Source: CAWJTN01 sp963845895 (lineage in GTDB: Bacteria > Patescibacteriota > Microgenomatia > UBA1406 > GWC2-37-13). Taken from it: 64,000 nucleotides of DNA. A model generated the notes under the pieces. It did no database searches, was not told the origin of the DNA, and saw nothing but the letters and a program-made list of their open reading frames with translations. Numbering within the stretch: the first letter of the stretch is position 1; the number at the start of each line of letters is the position of its first letter. The stretch lies in NCBI GenBank assembly GCA_963845895.1, contig CAWJTN010000001.1, forward strand, positions 1-64,000. Direction: 5' to 3'. Positions 8,050 to 16,919 of this stretch are shown here, one piece after another. Position numbers and translations under genes: made by a program.

Positions 8050-9708
8050 ATGGCAAAAGCTAAAATATTGTTTTTTTTCTTTCTGATTCTTTATTTTGTC
8101 ATAATTGCTAAACTTTTTTATATACAAGTAATAAATCCTACAAACTCCTTTGATACTGCTTACTTAAAAACTAATATAATCCAACCTGAAAGAGGAAAAA
8201 TCTTTGACACAAATAATGAACCATTGGCTGTTAATGAAACCAATTATCTTTTGTATCTTGAACCAAAAAAAATAGAAAATAAAGACGGGTTTGTGAACAA
8301 ATTAAGTAGCATCCTTCAGATGGATGTAGCCTCTCTTGAAGCGAAAATTGATCCAAGCAAAAGCTGGGTGGCGGTACAGGGTAATATTGATTCAAATACG
8401 AAACAAAAAATTCTTGATCTAGGGTTACAGGGATTAGGTTTTGAAGATCAATACCACCGCTATTATCCTGAGGCTTCTTTGGCCGCACATCTTCTTGGGT
8501 TTGTCGGAAAAGACAGCCAAGGCGGCGATGTTGGATACTTCGGAATTGAAGGTTATTACGACCAAGATCTCGTTGGACTACCTGGCGTTTTAAAAAGCGA
8601 TATAGATTTACTGGGTAGGCCAATACTTATAGGCACTCAACAGAAAGTAAACCCTGAAAATGGTAGAGATCTTTATTTAAATATAGATAAATCCGTACAG
8701 GAAATAGTAAAGTCAAAATTAAAAGATGGCCTCGAGACTTACAAAGCGGATCAGGGATGTATTCTAGTTGCAAATCCCCAAACAATGCAGATGCTTGCAA
8801 TCAGTTGTTTACCTGATTTTGATGTTGATAAGTATTATATGTTTTCGGAAGATTATTTCAAAGATCCAGCAGTCACAGACGTTTTTGAGCCTGGATCAAT
8901 TTTTAAGCCTCTGATTATGGCAGCAGCGCTTGAGGAAAATAAAGTAAAACCAGATGATTTCTATCAAGAGGATGGCCCGGTAAAAGTTGGAGAATACTCT
9001 ATTAGAACTTGGGATAATAAGTATGAAGGAAAAATCACGATGACAAGAATTCTTGATAAATCGTCAAATGTAGGAATGGTTTATGTTGGACAAAAATTAG
9101 GTGATCAGAAAATTTATGAATATTTAAATAAGTATGGGTTTGGTCAACAAACAGGTATTGACCTTCAAGGAGAAGTCTCGGGTTATCTTCGTCCCCAAAA
9201 CTCCTGGTACCCTATAGATTATGCTACTGTCAACTTCGGACAAGGAATAGCTGTAACTCCTATTCAAATAATTAGAGCCTTTGCCTCAATCATAAACGGT
9301 GGGAAGCTCATGAAACCTGAAGTTGTAAAAAAAATAGTAAGTCAGGATGAAGAAAAAGATATAAGTCCAAAGATTGATGGCTACACCGTTAGCCAAAAAA
9401 CAACAGAGATAATAAAAAAAATGTTACTATCAACTGTAGAAAATGGTGAAGTAAAATGGTTAAGACCTAAAGATTATAAAATTGCAGGTAAGACAGGAAC
9501 AGCACAAGTACCAATACAAGGTCATTACGATCCTGAAAAAACTGTGGCTTCTTTCATAGGTTTTGCTCCTGTTGATAATCCAAAATTTTTAGTCCTCGTA
9601 ATACTTCATAATCCTAAAACTTCTCCTTGGGGATCTGAAACTGCAGCTCCAATTTTCTTCGATGTGGCTAAAGATTTATTAGTTTACTATAATATAGCAC
9701 CACAATGA
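8050..9708 (+). CDS. ftsI: Penicillin-binding protein, FtsI/PBP2-type transpeptidase
   Basis: Class B penicillin-binding protein that cross-links septal peptidoglycan outside the membrane. One N-terminal transmembrane helix (about residues 5-24) is followed by the pedestal domain and the transpeptidase domain. The nucleophile motif is SIFK with Ser283 in EPGSIFKP, the second motif is SSN (338-340), and the third is KTG (481-483) in KTGTAQ. Length 552 is normal. It starts three bases after the ftsL-like gene and overlaps the MurE-like gene by four bases. FtsI is favoured over elongation PBP2 because of the mraZ-rsmH-ftsL context. Confidence 0.92.
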   Translation: MAKAKILFFFFLILYFVIIAKLFYIQVINPTNSFDTAYLKTNIIQPERGKIFDTNNEPLAVNETNYLLYLEPKKIENKDGFVNKLSSILQMDVASLEAKIDPSKSWVAVQGNIDSNTKQKILDLGLQGLGFEDQYHRYYPEASLAAHLLGFVGKDSQGGDVGYFGIEGYYDQDLVGLPGVLKSDIDLLGRPILIGTQQKVNPENGRDLYLNIDKSVQEIVKSKLKDGLETYKADQGCILVANPQTMQMLAISCLPDFDVDKYYMFSEDYFKDPAVTDVFEPGSIFKPLIMAAALEENKVKPDDFYQEDGPVKVGEYSIRTWDNKYEGKITMTRILDKSSNVGMVYVGQKLGDQKIYEYLNKYGFGQQTGIDLQGEVSGYLRPQNSWYPIDYATVNFGQGIAVTPIQIIRAFASIINGGKLMKPEVVKKIVSQDEEKDISPKIDGYTVSQKTTEIIKKMLLSTVENGEVKWLRPKDYKIAGKTGTAQVPIQGHYDPEKTVASFIGFAPVDNPKFLVLVILHNPKTSPWGSETAAPIFFDVAKDLLVYYNIAPQ

Positions 9709-10904
9709 TTCAATCTATTAAAAACTTATATCACCGTTTGCAAAACGATATTGCAATTTTTTACTTTGGTTACCCTTGTAGAAAAATTAAAATCATCGGC
9801 GTAACGGGAACAGATGGAAAAACAACGACCACACATCTCATCTATCATATCCTGAAAACTGCTGGAAAAAAAGTATCTATGATCTCATCTGTCTATGCGG
9901 ACATCGCAGGAAAAATTTATGATACTGGCTTTCATGTCACCACTCCGGATGTTTTTCCGCTCCATCGTTTTCTAGCAGAGAGTGTAAAAAAAGGAGACGA
10001 ATATTTTGTTTTGGAAACAACCTCACACGCTCTTGCTCAAAACAGGGTTTACAGCATTAAATATTTTGCGGCAGTTTTGACTAATATCACTCATGAACAT
10101 CTAGATTTTCATAAAACTTACGAAGAATATGTCAAATCCAAATTGATTCTTCTAAACAAAGCGAAGATTTCTCTGATCAACGCGGATGATAGATCGTTTG
10201 ATTTTATAAAAAAATTACGGAACAAAAAATTTTATTCCTATGCCATAAAAAATAAAGCAAACTTCAGATTGGATATCTCAAAAAAAATAAATCAAGAGTT
10301 ACCGGAATTTAATAAATACAACTACCTTGCTGCTTACTGCCTGACTAGACTTATCGGAATTCGCGAAAAACAAATTATTAAAGCTCTCAAAACCTTTAAA
10401 TTACCACCAGGAAGGCTGGAAGTTGTTTTAAAAGAACCAATTACTGTAATTATTGACTTTGCCCATACTCCAAATGCATTTTTACAAGTATTAAGAACAG
10501 TTCATGATCTTTACCATACTGGAAAAAATAAACTGATTCATGTTTTTGGGGCAGCCGGTCTTAGAGATCAATCTAAAAGACCATCGATGGGTGAAATAAG
10601 TGCAAAATATTCTGATGTTGCAATTATTACGGAGGAAGACTATCGCAAAGAAAATCCAGATAAAATTGCTCAAGAAATAATAAATGGGTTATTAAGAATA
10701 AAACCAAAAATTACATACTATACGATATTAAACCGTGGAGAGGCTATAAAAAAGGCAATTGAGATTGCTAAACCTGGAGATATTGTTATAACAACCGGTA
10801 AAAGCCACGAGAAAAGTTTGGCGAGAGGTAATGTTGAATATCCGTGGGATGAAAAAAAAGCTATTCTTAATGCATTAAATAAAAAAAACTATGATAAGCT
10901 TTGA
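9705..10904 (+). CDS. murE: MurE-like Mur ligase (short N-terminus)
   Basis: ATP-dependent Mur ligase, probably adding the third amino acid to UDP-MurNAc-L-Ala-D-Glu. The ATP loop GVTGTDGKTTTTHL lies at about residue 32, followed by TTSHALAQNRV, ITHEHLDFHKT and FAHTPNAF, all characteristic of MurE. At 399 residues it is about 90 shorter than typical MurE because most of the N-terminal UDP-sugar-binding domain is missing. The substrate-selecting DNPR of diaminopimelate-specific enzymes is replaced by EEDYRKENP, so the amino acid added cannot be read from the motif. It overlaps ftsI and pgeF. The MurE class is likely; the substrate is open. Confidence 0.82.
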   Translation: MIQSIKNLYHRLQNDIAIFYFGYPCRKIKIIGVTGTDGKTTTTHLIYHILKTAGKKVSMISSVYADIAGKIYDTGFHVTTPDVFPLHRFLAESVKKGDEYFVLETTSHALAQNRVYSIKYFAAVLTNITHEHLDFHKTYEEYVKSKLILLNKAKISLINADDRSFDFIKKLRNKKFYSYAIKNKANFRLDISKKINQELPEFNKYNYLAAYCLTRLIGIREKQIIKALKTFKLPPGRLEVVLKEPITVIIDFAHTPNAFLQVLRTVHDLYHTGKNKLIHVFGAAGLRDQSKRPSMGEISAKYSDVAIITEEDYRKENPDKIAQEIINGLLRIKPKITYYTILNRGEAIKKAIEIAKPGDIVITTGKSHEKSLARGNVEYPWDEKKAILNALNKKNYDKL

Positions 10905-11631
10905 TGCCGATCAAAAAATTTTTTACTCCAGCAATATTAACGATAACCACTATTACTCCGGCTTTGCCACAAAAGAGTTGGGAAATGCAAAAAACACAGA
11001 GAATATACTTAATTTTTTCAATACTTATAATATTCCTTTTTCAAAAATAGTAATTTTAAGACAAATTCACTCCACAAATATTTTGTTTTACAAAAAATCA
11101 GACTCCGAAGAGAAAGTTGAAAGAATCGAAGACACAGACGGATTAATAACCAAAGATAATGGGGTTGTGTTAATAGTAAGAAATGCAGACTGTGTGCCTA
11201 TGATTTTTGTTGATAAAAAAAACGGCTTAATTGGAATATCTCACCAAGGATGGAGAGGAAGCTTGAGAAGAATGGCGGTAAAAATGCTAGAAAAATTACT
11301 TAAGTCTGGCGCCAAAAAAGATAATCTTAGAGTAGCTATTGGGCCGTCTATAAACGATTGTTGTTATGATATTGATGATGACAGATATTATGCTTTTATT
11401 GAAGAGTTTGACGGATATTCTAATAAAATCTTTCATTTTAGCAAAGGTAAAAGGTTTCTGAATTTAGCTAAACTTAACTATCTTGAATTAATTAACTCGG
11501 GTATAAAAGAAAAAAATATTGATCACTTTCCCTTTTGCACAAAATGTGACCATAAAAGATTTTTTTCAAGAAGGCGCGTCGGTCATGACAATTATGAAGC
11601 GATGTTCAATTTTGTAGTTAAAAACGATTAA
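10891..11631 (+). CDS. pgeF: Peptidoglycan editing factor PgeF (YfiH, laccase-domain protein)
   Basis: Member of the YfiH/DUF152 family. PgeF removes wrongly incorporated L-Ser from UDP-MurNAc-peptide intermediates; older annotations call it polyphenol oxidase. Motifs visible are RQIHSTNI, DGLITKDN, NADCVPMIFVD, GISHQGWRGSLR and IGPSINDCCYDI, including the His and Cys residues of the metal site. Length 246 is normal. It overlaps the murE-like gene by 14 nt, which supports the editing role because MurE-stage intermediates are its substrates. It ends one base before the convergent zinc-ribbon gene. Confidence 0.9.
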   Translation: MISFDADQKIFYSSNINDNHYYSGFATKELGNAKNTENILNFFNTYNIPFSKIVILRQIHSTNILFYKKSDSEEKVERIEDTDGLITKDNGVVLIVRNADCVPMIFVDKKNGLIGISHQGWRGSLRRMAVKMLEKLLKSGAKKDNLRVAIGPSINDCCYDIDDDRYYAFIEEFDGYSNKIFHFSKGKRFLNLAKLNYLELINSGIKEKNIDHFPFCTKCDHKRFFSRRRVGHDNYEAMFNFVVKND

Positions 11632-11632
11632 C

Positions 11633-12115
11633 CTACATCCATTGAACGTAGGTGCAGCCTGTTGAAGCTCTTTGCTCCGGATCCCATTTGTTTGTAGAAC
11701 ATTTCTTAAGTTTCTTTCCTGCCGCTGAAGTATAAAGTACCAACTTACTCCCACATTTAGGACAATCTTCATCAAGTTGTTCGGTGGATCCTTTTATCCA
11801 TTCAACAAAATCACAACCCGTTGATTCTCTAGTTTTTGGATCCCATTTATTCGTTGAACAGCGTTTTAGCTTTTTGCCAAACTTTGTCGTGACTAAAAGC
11901 AAGGGAGATCCACACTTTGGGCATTTTTCATCAATTGATATAGGAGCTGGAGTAATCCAGCGTACGAAGTCACACCCATCTGTACTTCTTGTATCGGGAT
12001 TCCACTTACCGGTAGAACAGCGTTGCAGCTGCTTACCTGTTTTTGTTGTCTCAATATCCCCCAAAGGCGATCCGCATTTTGGACAAACATTACTCTGTTG
12101 ATTGGTATCTTGCAT
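11633..12115 (-). CDS. Protein of three tandem zinc ribbons (topoisomerase-type zinc finger repeats)
   Basis: The 160-residue protein consists almost entirely of three copies of one unit of about 50 residues. Each unit begins CPKCGSPL or CPKCGSKL, continues with a basic GK-x-L-x-x-CS segment, and ends near GCDF/GCTY plus a Trp (four Cys per unit). This resembles the C4 zinc ribbons at the C-terminus of bacterial topoisomerase I, here without any catalytic domain. Single-stranded DNA or RNA binding is the likely biochemical role. The units are close enough to each other to suggest duplication. It lies 15 bp upstream of the hydrolase gene on the same strand. Confidence 0.75.
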   Translation of the reverse strand: MQDTNQQSNVCPKCGSPLGDIETTKTGKQLQRCSTGKWNPDTRSTDGCDFVRWITPAPISIDEKCPKCGSPLLLVTTKFGKKLKRCSTNKWDPKTRESTGCDFVEWIKGSTEQLDEDCPKCGSKLVLYTSAAGKKLKKCSTNKWDPEQRASTGCTYVQWM

Positions 12116-12130
12116 AGGTCTTATTCTACA

Positions 12131-13117
12131 CTATTTCTCAAAATTTTTACTATAAAATTCGATATTTTTCTCAACGATTTCACTCCAACTTGCTTTGGAA
12201 AAGTTATGATCCTGCTCCGGATAGACAAAATATTCTATCTCTTTTTTCTTATCTTTCAATAGTTTATATAAGTCGTCAGACCATTTTTGTGGTACCGATT
12301 CGTCACTCCCACCCTGATATAACTGAATGGGGCCATTAATCCAATCAAAAAAATTGGTCAAAGAATATTTTTCCGAATCATAGTCTTTTTCAAAATCGGA
12401 AACAACCTTTCTTAAAGCCTCTCCGTGATCTGAAACATCATCTGTATAGTAAAGAATTGAATAGGGAAATGGCTTGGACACAGGAACCCATAAAACTGTA
12501 GGATATTTGCCTCCACTTATTTCAAGAACAGACAAAGCTATCTGTCCCCCATTACTGTGCCCCCAGATACCGATTTTACTAACATCAACGCTATTAAGAG
12601 ATTTAACAGAATCGATTAAATCAAGAACAGTAGTATAGGTTAAAAATCTGTCTTCCATTGGACTTTTAACTGAAGGATCAGACTCTCCATAGCCTAAAAA
12701 GTCAGGAGCTAAAGTGATAAATCCATTTTGGGCAAAAACCTCAGCAGCATGCTGTGTCCCTGTACCTGTCGCATATACTTCTGTGTCTACAAAACCACGT
12801 ATCATGATAATCACAGGAAACGGCCCTTTTGATTTAGGTATATTAATCAGTCCGCTTACTTTCCTCCCATCAGAAGTAAAAAAGAACAGTCTTGATTCAT
12901 ATTTGTCTGAATCTTTTAGGACTTTACCTATAACAATCTCTCCCCCAGCGAGTTTTCTTTTTCTTAAAGCCTCATAAGTATACTTATCCAAAGATTTCTC
13001 AATGGGCAATTGTGTTTTTCCAATCGGAGTTGCTAAAAAATTTGATTGGTGAGATTTTATTAAATATAGTCCAAAACCTATTATTAATACTGATGCAATA
13101 ATTAAAAATGTCTTCAT
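12131..13117 (-). CDS. Alpha/beta hydrolase (prolyl oligopeptidase / dienelactone hydrolase type), exported
   Basis: Alpha/beta hydrolase with a hydrophobic N-terminal segment (about residues 3-19) acting as a signal anchor, so the enzyme should work outside the cytoplasm. The nucleophile elbow is GHSNGGQ with the catalytic Ser. The acid is probably Asp in YQGGSDESVP, and the catalytic His is in PEQDHNFSK. RGFVDTEVYA and DFLGYGESDP follow the family pattern before the nucleophile. Length 328. It may be a peptidase or an esterase and the substrate cannot be told. It is divergent from murC and in the same direction as the zinc-ribbon gene. Confidence 0.82.
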   Translation of the reverse strand: MKTFLIIASVLIIGFGLYLIKSHQSNFLATPIGKTQLPIEKSLDKYTYEALRKRKLAGGEIVIGKVLKDSDKYESRLFFFTSDGRKVSGLINIPKSKGPFPVIIMIRGFVDTEVYATGTGTQHAAEVFAQNGFITLAPDFLGYGESDPSVKSPMEDRFLTYTTVLDLIDSVKSLNSVDVSKIGIWGHSNGGQIALSVLEISGGKYPTVLWVPVSKPFPYSILYYTDDVSDHGEALRKVVSDFEKDYDSEKYSLTNFFDWINGPIQLYQGGSDESVPQKWSDDLYKLLKDKKKEIEYFVYPEQDHNFSKASWSEIVEKNIEFYSKNFEK

Positions 13118-13145
13118 ATATTAATTATAGTTCTTTAGTTTTGAA

Positions 13146-13237
13146 GGATGCGGATTTAAGCTTATGTCACGCGTGGCTACCAACTATAGAAACTAAAAAT
13201 GCTTACTAACTTGATGCATAAGCGAAAAGACGCATCC
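13146..13237. other. Long nested inverted repeat between hydrolase and murC
   Basis: GGATGCG (13146-13152) pairs with CGCATCC (13231-13237), and inside it GCTTATG (13160-13166) pairs with CATAAGC (13217-13223), giving a two-step stem around a loop of about 50 nt. It lies between divergent genes, upstream of the murC -10 box. It could be an RNA structure, a regulatory site or a degraded repeat. No gene is seen here. Confidence 0.4.
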
Positions 13238-13257
13238 GAGAAACATAGTAAAAATAG

Positions 13258-13263
13258 TATAAT
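13258..13263 (+). promoter_or_regulatory. -10 box of the murC operon
   Basis: TATAAT with 11 nt to the murC ATG, so the predicted 5' UTR is only a few bases. No good -35 box is seen at the right distance. Confidence 0.45.
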
Positions 13264-13274
13264 TGACTTTATTC

Positions 13275-14735
13275 ATGATAGATCAGTCAAATCATATTCA
13301 TATTGTTGGCATAAAAGGGGTGATGATGGCGAATTTGGCTATTTTTTTAAAAGAAATGGGGAAAAATGTTACTGGCTCTGATGTTGCGGAAGAATTCATT
13401 ACAGATGAACTTCTTAAAAAGAATAAAATTGAATGGCAAATAGGATTTAAGCCAGAACGTCTTCCTAAAAACACAGATCTAATAGTCTTCTCCGCAGCTC
13501 ACGGAGGAACAAATAATCCTCAAATAATTGAAGCAAAAAAAAGGAAAGTAAATATCCTTTCTCAAGCTGAACTGATTGGAATGATCATGAGAAAGTTTAA
13601 AACCAAAATTGCCGTCGCCGGTTGTCACGGAAAAACCACCACCTCTTCCCTACTCGCCTATGCCTTAACAAAATTAAACAGCAAACCAAGTTATCTCGTT
13701 GGAACTCCATCATTTAATAATTTTCCTGGAGGTGACTTTAATGGACCGGATTATTTTGTAATTGAGGCAGACGAATACGGCGTAAATCCACCAATAGACA
13801 AAACTCCCAAATTTTCCTTTCTTAATCCAGATTATATTCTGGCAACCAATATTGATTTTGATCATCCAGATCAATATAAAAACCTTGAAGAAGTAAAATA
13901 TGCTTTTCTAAAATTCTTCGATAACAAAAAACTGATTCTTTGTGTTGATGATGATTCTCTACTTCAATTTATTAAAATAATGAAGTGGAATAAATGTGTA
14001 ACTTATGGGTTTAATAAATCAGCTAGTCTCATTATTAAAAATAATAGGACAACAAATAAAGGATCAGTTTTTGAACTAGTTTTAAGTAAAAAACAATTAG
14101 GTTATTTTGAAATCTTTTTATTTGGCAAAAAAAATATTTCCAATGCTGCCGGGGTAGTTTTAACTTTACTTCAGCTTGGCTTTCCTTTAGATAAGATAAA
14201 AAAAGCAATTAAAGGATTCACAGGTGCAAAAAGAAGGTTTAAGATGGTCTATTCAAAAAGAAATATAAAACTTTTTGATGATTATGCCCATCATCCCAAA
14301 GAGATTGAAACAACGATATTGGCTGCAAGAGAGCGATTCCCAAAAAACAAAATCATAGTTGTTTTTCAACCCCATACCTACTCCAGAACTCAAGCCCTTT
14401 TAAAGGAATTTGCCAAAAGTCTTTCCTTGGCAGACTACAGCTATGTTTTACCCATTTTTCCTTCAGCCAGAGAAAATGCTAAGAACTTCCATGTTACCTC
14501 ACTTGATATAGAAAAAAAAGGCTCTAAAAATAACATTAAAGCCGTTTCATCAAAAGGCGAATTATTTAAATTAATAACTACTAATCCTTCTACTTCGTTC
14601 AGGACAAGCATCCAACCAACTGTCATCTTCACTATGGGTGCGGGCGACGTTTATAAGCTAAAAAATGATATAATAGAAGCTATCTCAAATGTCAAATCTC
14701 AAAGCTCAAAACCAATTAGAAAAACTTCTAGGTAA
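13275..14735 (+). CDS. murC: UDP-N-acetylmuramate--L-alanine ligase MurC
   Basis: Adds L-Ala to UDP-MurNAc with ATP, the first peptide step of peptidoglycan synthesis. The N-terminal HIVGIKGVMMANLA is the UDP-binding loop. AGCHGKTTTSS is the ATP P-loop, EADEYGVNPP and NIDFDHPDQY follow, and DDYAHHPKEIETT with FQPHTYSRT are typical MurC C-terminal motifs. I used the ATG at 13275, just upstream of the HIVGIKG loop. A TTG 12 nt earlier is less likely. Near the C-terminus a repeat at 14584-14604 adds residues in frame. The last 47 nt overlap murB. Confidence 0.94.
   Translation: MIDQSNHIHIVGIKGVMMANLAIFLKEMGKNVTGSDVAEEFITDELLKKNKIEWQIGFKPERLPKNTDLIVFSAAHGGTNNPQIIEAKKRKVNILSQAELIGMIMRKFKTKIAVAGCHGKTTTSSLLAYALTKLNSKPSYLVGTPSFNNFPGGDFNGPDYFVIEADEYGVNPPIDKTPKFSFLNPDYILATNIDFDHPDQYKNLEEVKYAFLKFFDNKKLILCVDDDSLLQFIKIMKWNKCVTYGFNKSASLIIKNNRTTNKGSVFELVLSKKQLGYFEIFLFGKKNISNAAGVVLTLLQLGFPLDKIKKAIKGFTGAKRRFKMVYSKRNIKLFDDYAHHPKEIETTILAARERFPKNKIIVVFQPHTYSRTQALLKEFAKSLSLADYSYVLPIFPSARENAKNFHVTSLDIEKKGSKNNIKAVSSKGELFKLITTNPSTSFRTSIQPTVIFTMGAGDVYKLKNDIIEAISNVKSQSSKPIRKTSR
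14584..14604. repeat. In-frame copy of the TCCTGAACGAAGT repeat in murC
   Basis: The minus strand reads TCCTGAACGAAGTAGAAGG, matching the intergenic element at 20603-20622 except for one extra base. It encodes residues of a surface segment (around NPSTSFRTS) late in MurC. Confidence 0.6.
14684..14711. repeat. Heptanucleotide tandem repeat at the murC/murB junction
   Basis: Four 7-bp units: TCAAATG, TCAAATC, TCAAAGC, TCAAAAC. The first unit contains the ATG of murB. Related arrays occur at 47692-47719 and, on the other strand, at 61381-61408. Confidence 0.65.
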
Positions 14736-15594
14736 AGGAAGAGTTAAGGAAAATTTTAATCTTTCTCCCTATCTTACTTTACGCACAGATACTGCGGTCA
14801 ACTACTATTTCGAGGCTGAATCTCGAGAAGACTTATTAAATGCAAAAAGAGCCTCAATAGAACTTAGTATGCCCTTATTAATTATCGGTGGCGGATCAAA
14901 CCTGGCTATTACTAAAACAAACCTGCCAGTTTTGGCTTTGAGGAACAAATATATTGAAAAGAGTATAAAAAATAACCTTTTAACAGTTTCTTCGGGATAT
15001 CCAGTCACAAGGCTGGCAAAAGAAACAGCCGAAGACGGCCTTGAGGGATTAGAGTATCATTTCGGCTTACCGGGAACGGTAGGAGGCGCTCTTTACATGA
15101 ATTCCAAATGGACAAAACCTCTAACCTACTTTGGTGACAGTCTTGTTTCTGCCACACTTATTGGTGAAAAAGGAAAAGAAAAAAAAGTCGGCAAATCTTA
15201 TTTTAATTTCGCTTATGACTATAGCATTTTGCAAAAAACAAAAGAAATTTTAATAAAAGCAACTTTTAAACTAAAGAAACAAGATCCAAAAATATTATTA
15301 GAAAGGCTAAAGTTTGCCCAAAATTATCGAAAACTAACTCAACCCCAAGGATTCATGACCTGCGGCTGTTTCTTCCAGAATGTCAATGGGAAGTCTGCCG
15401 GAAAACTTATCGATCAGGCAGGTTTGAAAGGATATAGAGTAGGCCAGTTTTATGTTTCAGACAGACACGCAAACTTTATATTAAATAAAGGAAACGGAAA
15501 TCCATCCGATCTTCTTAAATTGGTAAAGTTAATTAAAGCTAGAGTAAAGAAAAAGTTTGGGGTAGAATTAAAGGAGGAAGCGGTACTAATATGA
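14689..15594 (+). CDS. murB: UDP-N-acetylenolpyruvoylglucosamine reductase MurB
   Basis: FAD enzyme that reduces the enolpyruvyl group made by MurA, giving UDP-MurNAc. Visible motifs are the FAD loop IIGGGSNLAIT, EGLEYHFGLPGTVGGALYMN (glycine-rich flavin site), FNFAYDYSI and the C-terminal CGCFFQNVNGKSAGKLID. Length 301 fits. The gene begins inside murC (47-nt overlap), and its ATG is part of a TCAAATN heptad repeat, so the first ten or so residues are repeat-derived. It overlaps murA by the ATGA arrangement. The family is certain. Confidence 0.94.
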   Translation: MSNLKAQNQLEKLLGKGRVKENFNLSPYLTLRTDTAVNYYFEAESREDLLNAKRASIELSMPLLIIGGGSNLAITKTNLPVLALRNKYIEKSIKNNLLTVSSGYPVTRLAKETAEDGLEGLEYHFGLPGTVGGALYMNSKWTKPLTYFGDSLVSATLIGEKGKEKKVGKSYFNFAYDYSILQKTKEILIKATFKLKKQDPKILLERLKFAQNYRKLTQPQGFMTCGCFFQNVNGKSAGKLIDQAGLKGYRVGQFYVSDRHANFILNKGNGNPSDLLKLVKLIKARVKKKFGVELKEEAVLI

Positions 15595-16919
15595 CAGAAG
15601 ACTCTTTTTTAATAAAAGGTGGGAAAAAATTGGAAGGAAAAATTAAGCTTTCCGGAGCTAAAAATGCTTCATTAAAAATTATCATAGCTGCTTTACTGTT
15701 GAATCAGGAAGTGATTTTAAAAAATATTCCCCGGATTAACGATGTTGATGAACTGCTTCATCTTATTGAATCATTGGGAGCAAAAGCCAGATTTATGGAT
15801 AAAAACACTGTTTCCGTTGATAGCAGAACATTGGACAAAAATAGAGTGGATCTTCTCTATGCTTCAAAGATTAGAGTTTCTTTTATGCTTTTTGCACCTT
15901 TACTCTACAAATTTAAAACTTGTTATGTTCCAAACCCAGGAGGCTGTAGAATAGGGGCAAGACCTATAGACAGAATTGTTGAAGGAATGAAACACCTTGG
16001 AGTTAATATCGACTATGACTCAAATACAGGCTATTACAACGCTATAATTAAAGATAACCCTTCCGGAAATTACTCTTTTCCTAAGTCATCGCACACCGGA
16101 ACAGAGCTTCTCATAATGCTTAGTGTTTTAGGAAAAAAAAGAAGCACGATTAACAATGCCGCTCTCGAACCGGAGATTGACGAGTTGATTCGCTTTTTAA
16201 ACCAATGTGGCGGAAAAATTAAAAGGGAAGACAAAAAAATTACAATTGATCCTGCGTCAACTCTTAAATGTAAATCACATTTTGAAGTAATCTCGGATAG
16301 AAATGAAGCCATAACTTTTGCAACTCTTGCGATAGCAACTATCGGTAACATTATAATCTCTCCAATAAATCCCATAGAGATAGATTCTTTTCTGAAAAAA
16401 CTTAAATTGGCAGGAGGCGGAGTAGAAATTTTAAATAAAAATGAAATAAGATTTCATTATAAAGGCATTCTTAAATCGACAAATATCGAGACATCGCCTC
16501 ACCCAGGTTTTATGACAGACTGGCAACCCAACTGGGCAATTTTAATGACACAGGCCAAAGGAGATTCTATAATTTATGAGAGGGTATTTGAGAATAGATT
16601 TTCCTATGTTGAAGAGTTGAGAAAATTGGGAGCACAAATCGATTTTATAAAAATTCCCATAAAGAATCCTACCGAATATTTCTTTTTTAATTTTAATCCA
16701 AACAAAAAATATAATCAGGCAATAAGAATAAAAGGACAGCAGAAATTACATGGAGGAGTATTGAATGTTGCTGATCTAAGAGCGGGAGCAACTTTAGCAA
16801 TCGCAGCACTTGTTGCGGATGGAGAGTCAATAGTAAACAACGCCTCAATTATAGAGAGAGGTTATGAAAATTTCGTAGATAAAGTTAGTAGTTTGGGCGG
16901 AGATATAACAAAAGTATGA
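15591..16919 (+). CDS. murA: UDP-N-acetylglucosamine 1-carboxyvinyltransferase MurA
   Basis: Transfers enolpyruvate from PEP to UDP-GlcNAc, the committed step of peptidoglycan synthesis. The N-terminal KLSGAKNASLKI is typical, and the loop PGGCRIGARPIDRIVEGM contains the catalytic Cys119, the fosfomycin target, so the protein should be fosfomycin-sensitive by that criterion. LRAGATLAIAALVA is the conserved C-terminal segment. Length 442 is normal. The start overlaps murB's stop. The stop codon TGA is the first three bases of a palindromic element that runs to the next gene's ATG. Confidence 0.95.
   Translation: MTEDSFLIKGGKKLEGKIKLSGAKNASLKIIIAALLLNQEVILKNIPRINDVDELLHLIESLGAKARFMDKNTVSVDSRTLDKNRVDLLYASKIRVSFMLFAPLLYKFKTCYVPNPGGCRIGARPIDRIVEGMKHLGVNIDYDSNTGYYNAIIKDNPSGNYSFPKSSHTGTELLIMLSVLGKKRSTINNAALEPEIDELIRFLNQCGGKIKREDKKITIDPASTLKCKSHFEVISDRNEAITFATLAIATIGNIIISPINPIEIDSFLKKLKLAGGGVEILNKNEIRFHYKGILKSTNIETSPHPGFMTDWQPNWAILMTQAKGDSIIYERVFENRFSYVEELRKLGAQIDFIKIPIKNPTEYFFFNFNPNKKYNQAIRIKGQQKLHGGVLNVADLRAGATLAIAALVADGESIVNNASIIERGYENFVDKVSSLGGDITKV

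Noticed and set aside
11784..12101. Plus-strand reading frame over the zinc-ribbon gene
   Set aside because: It is the antisense of a clear three-repeat zinc-ribbon protein and has no family features.
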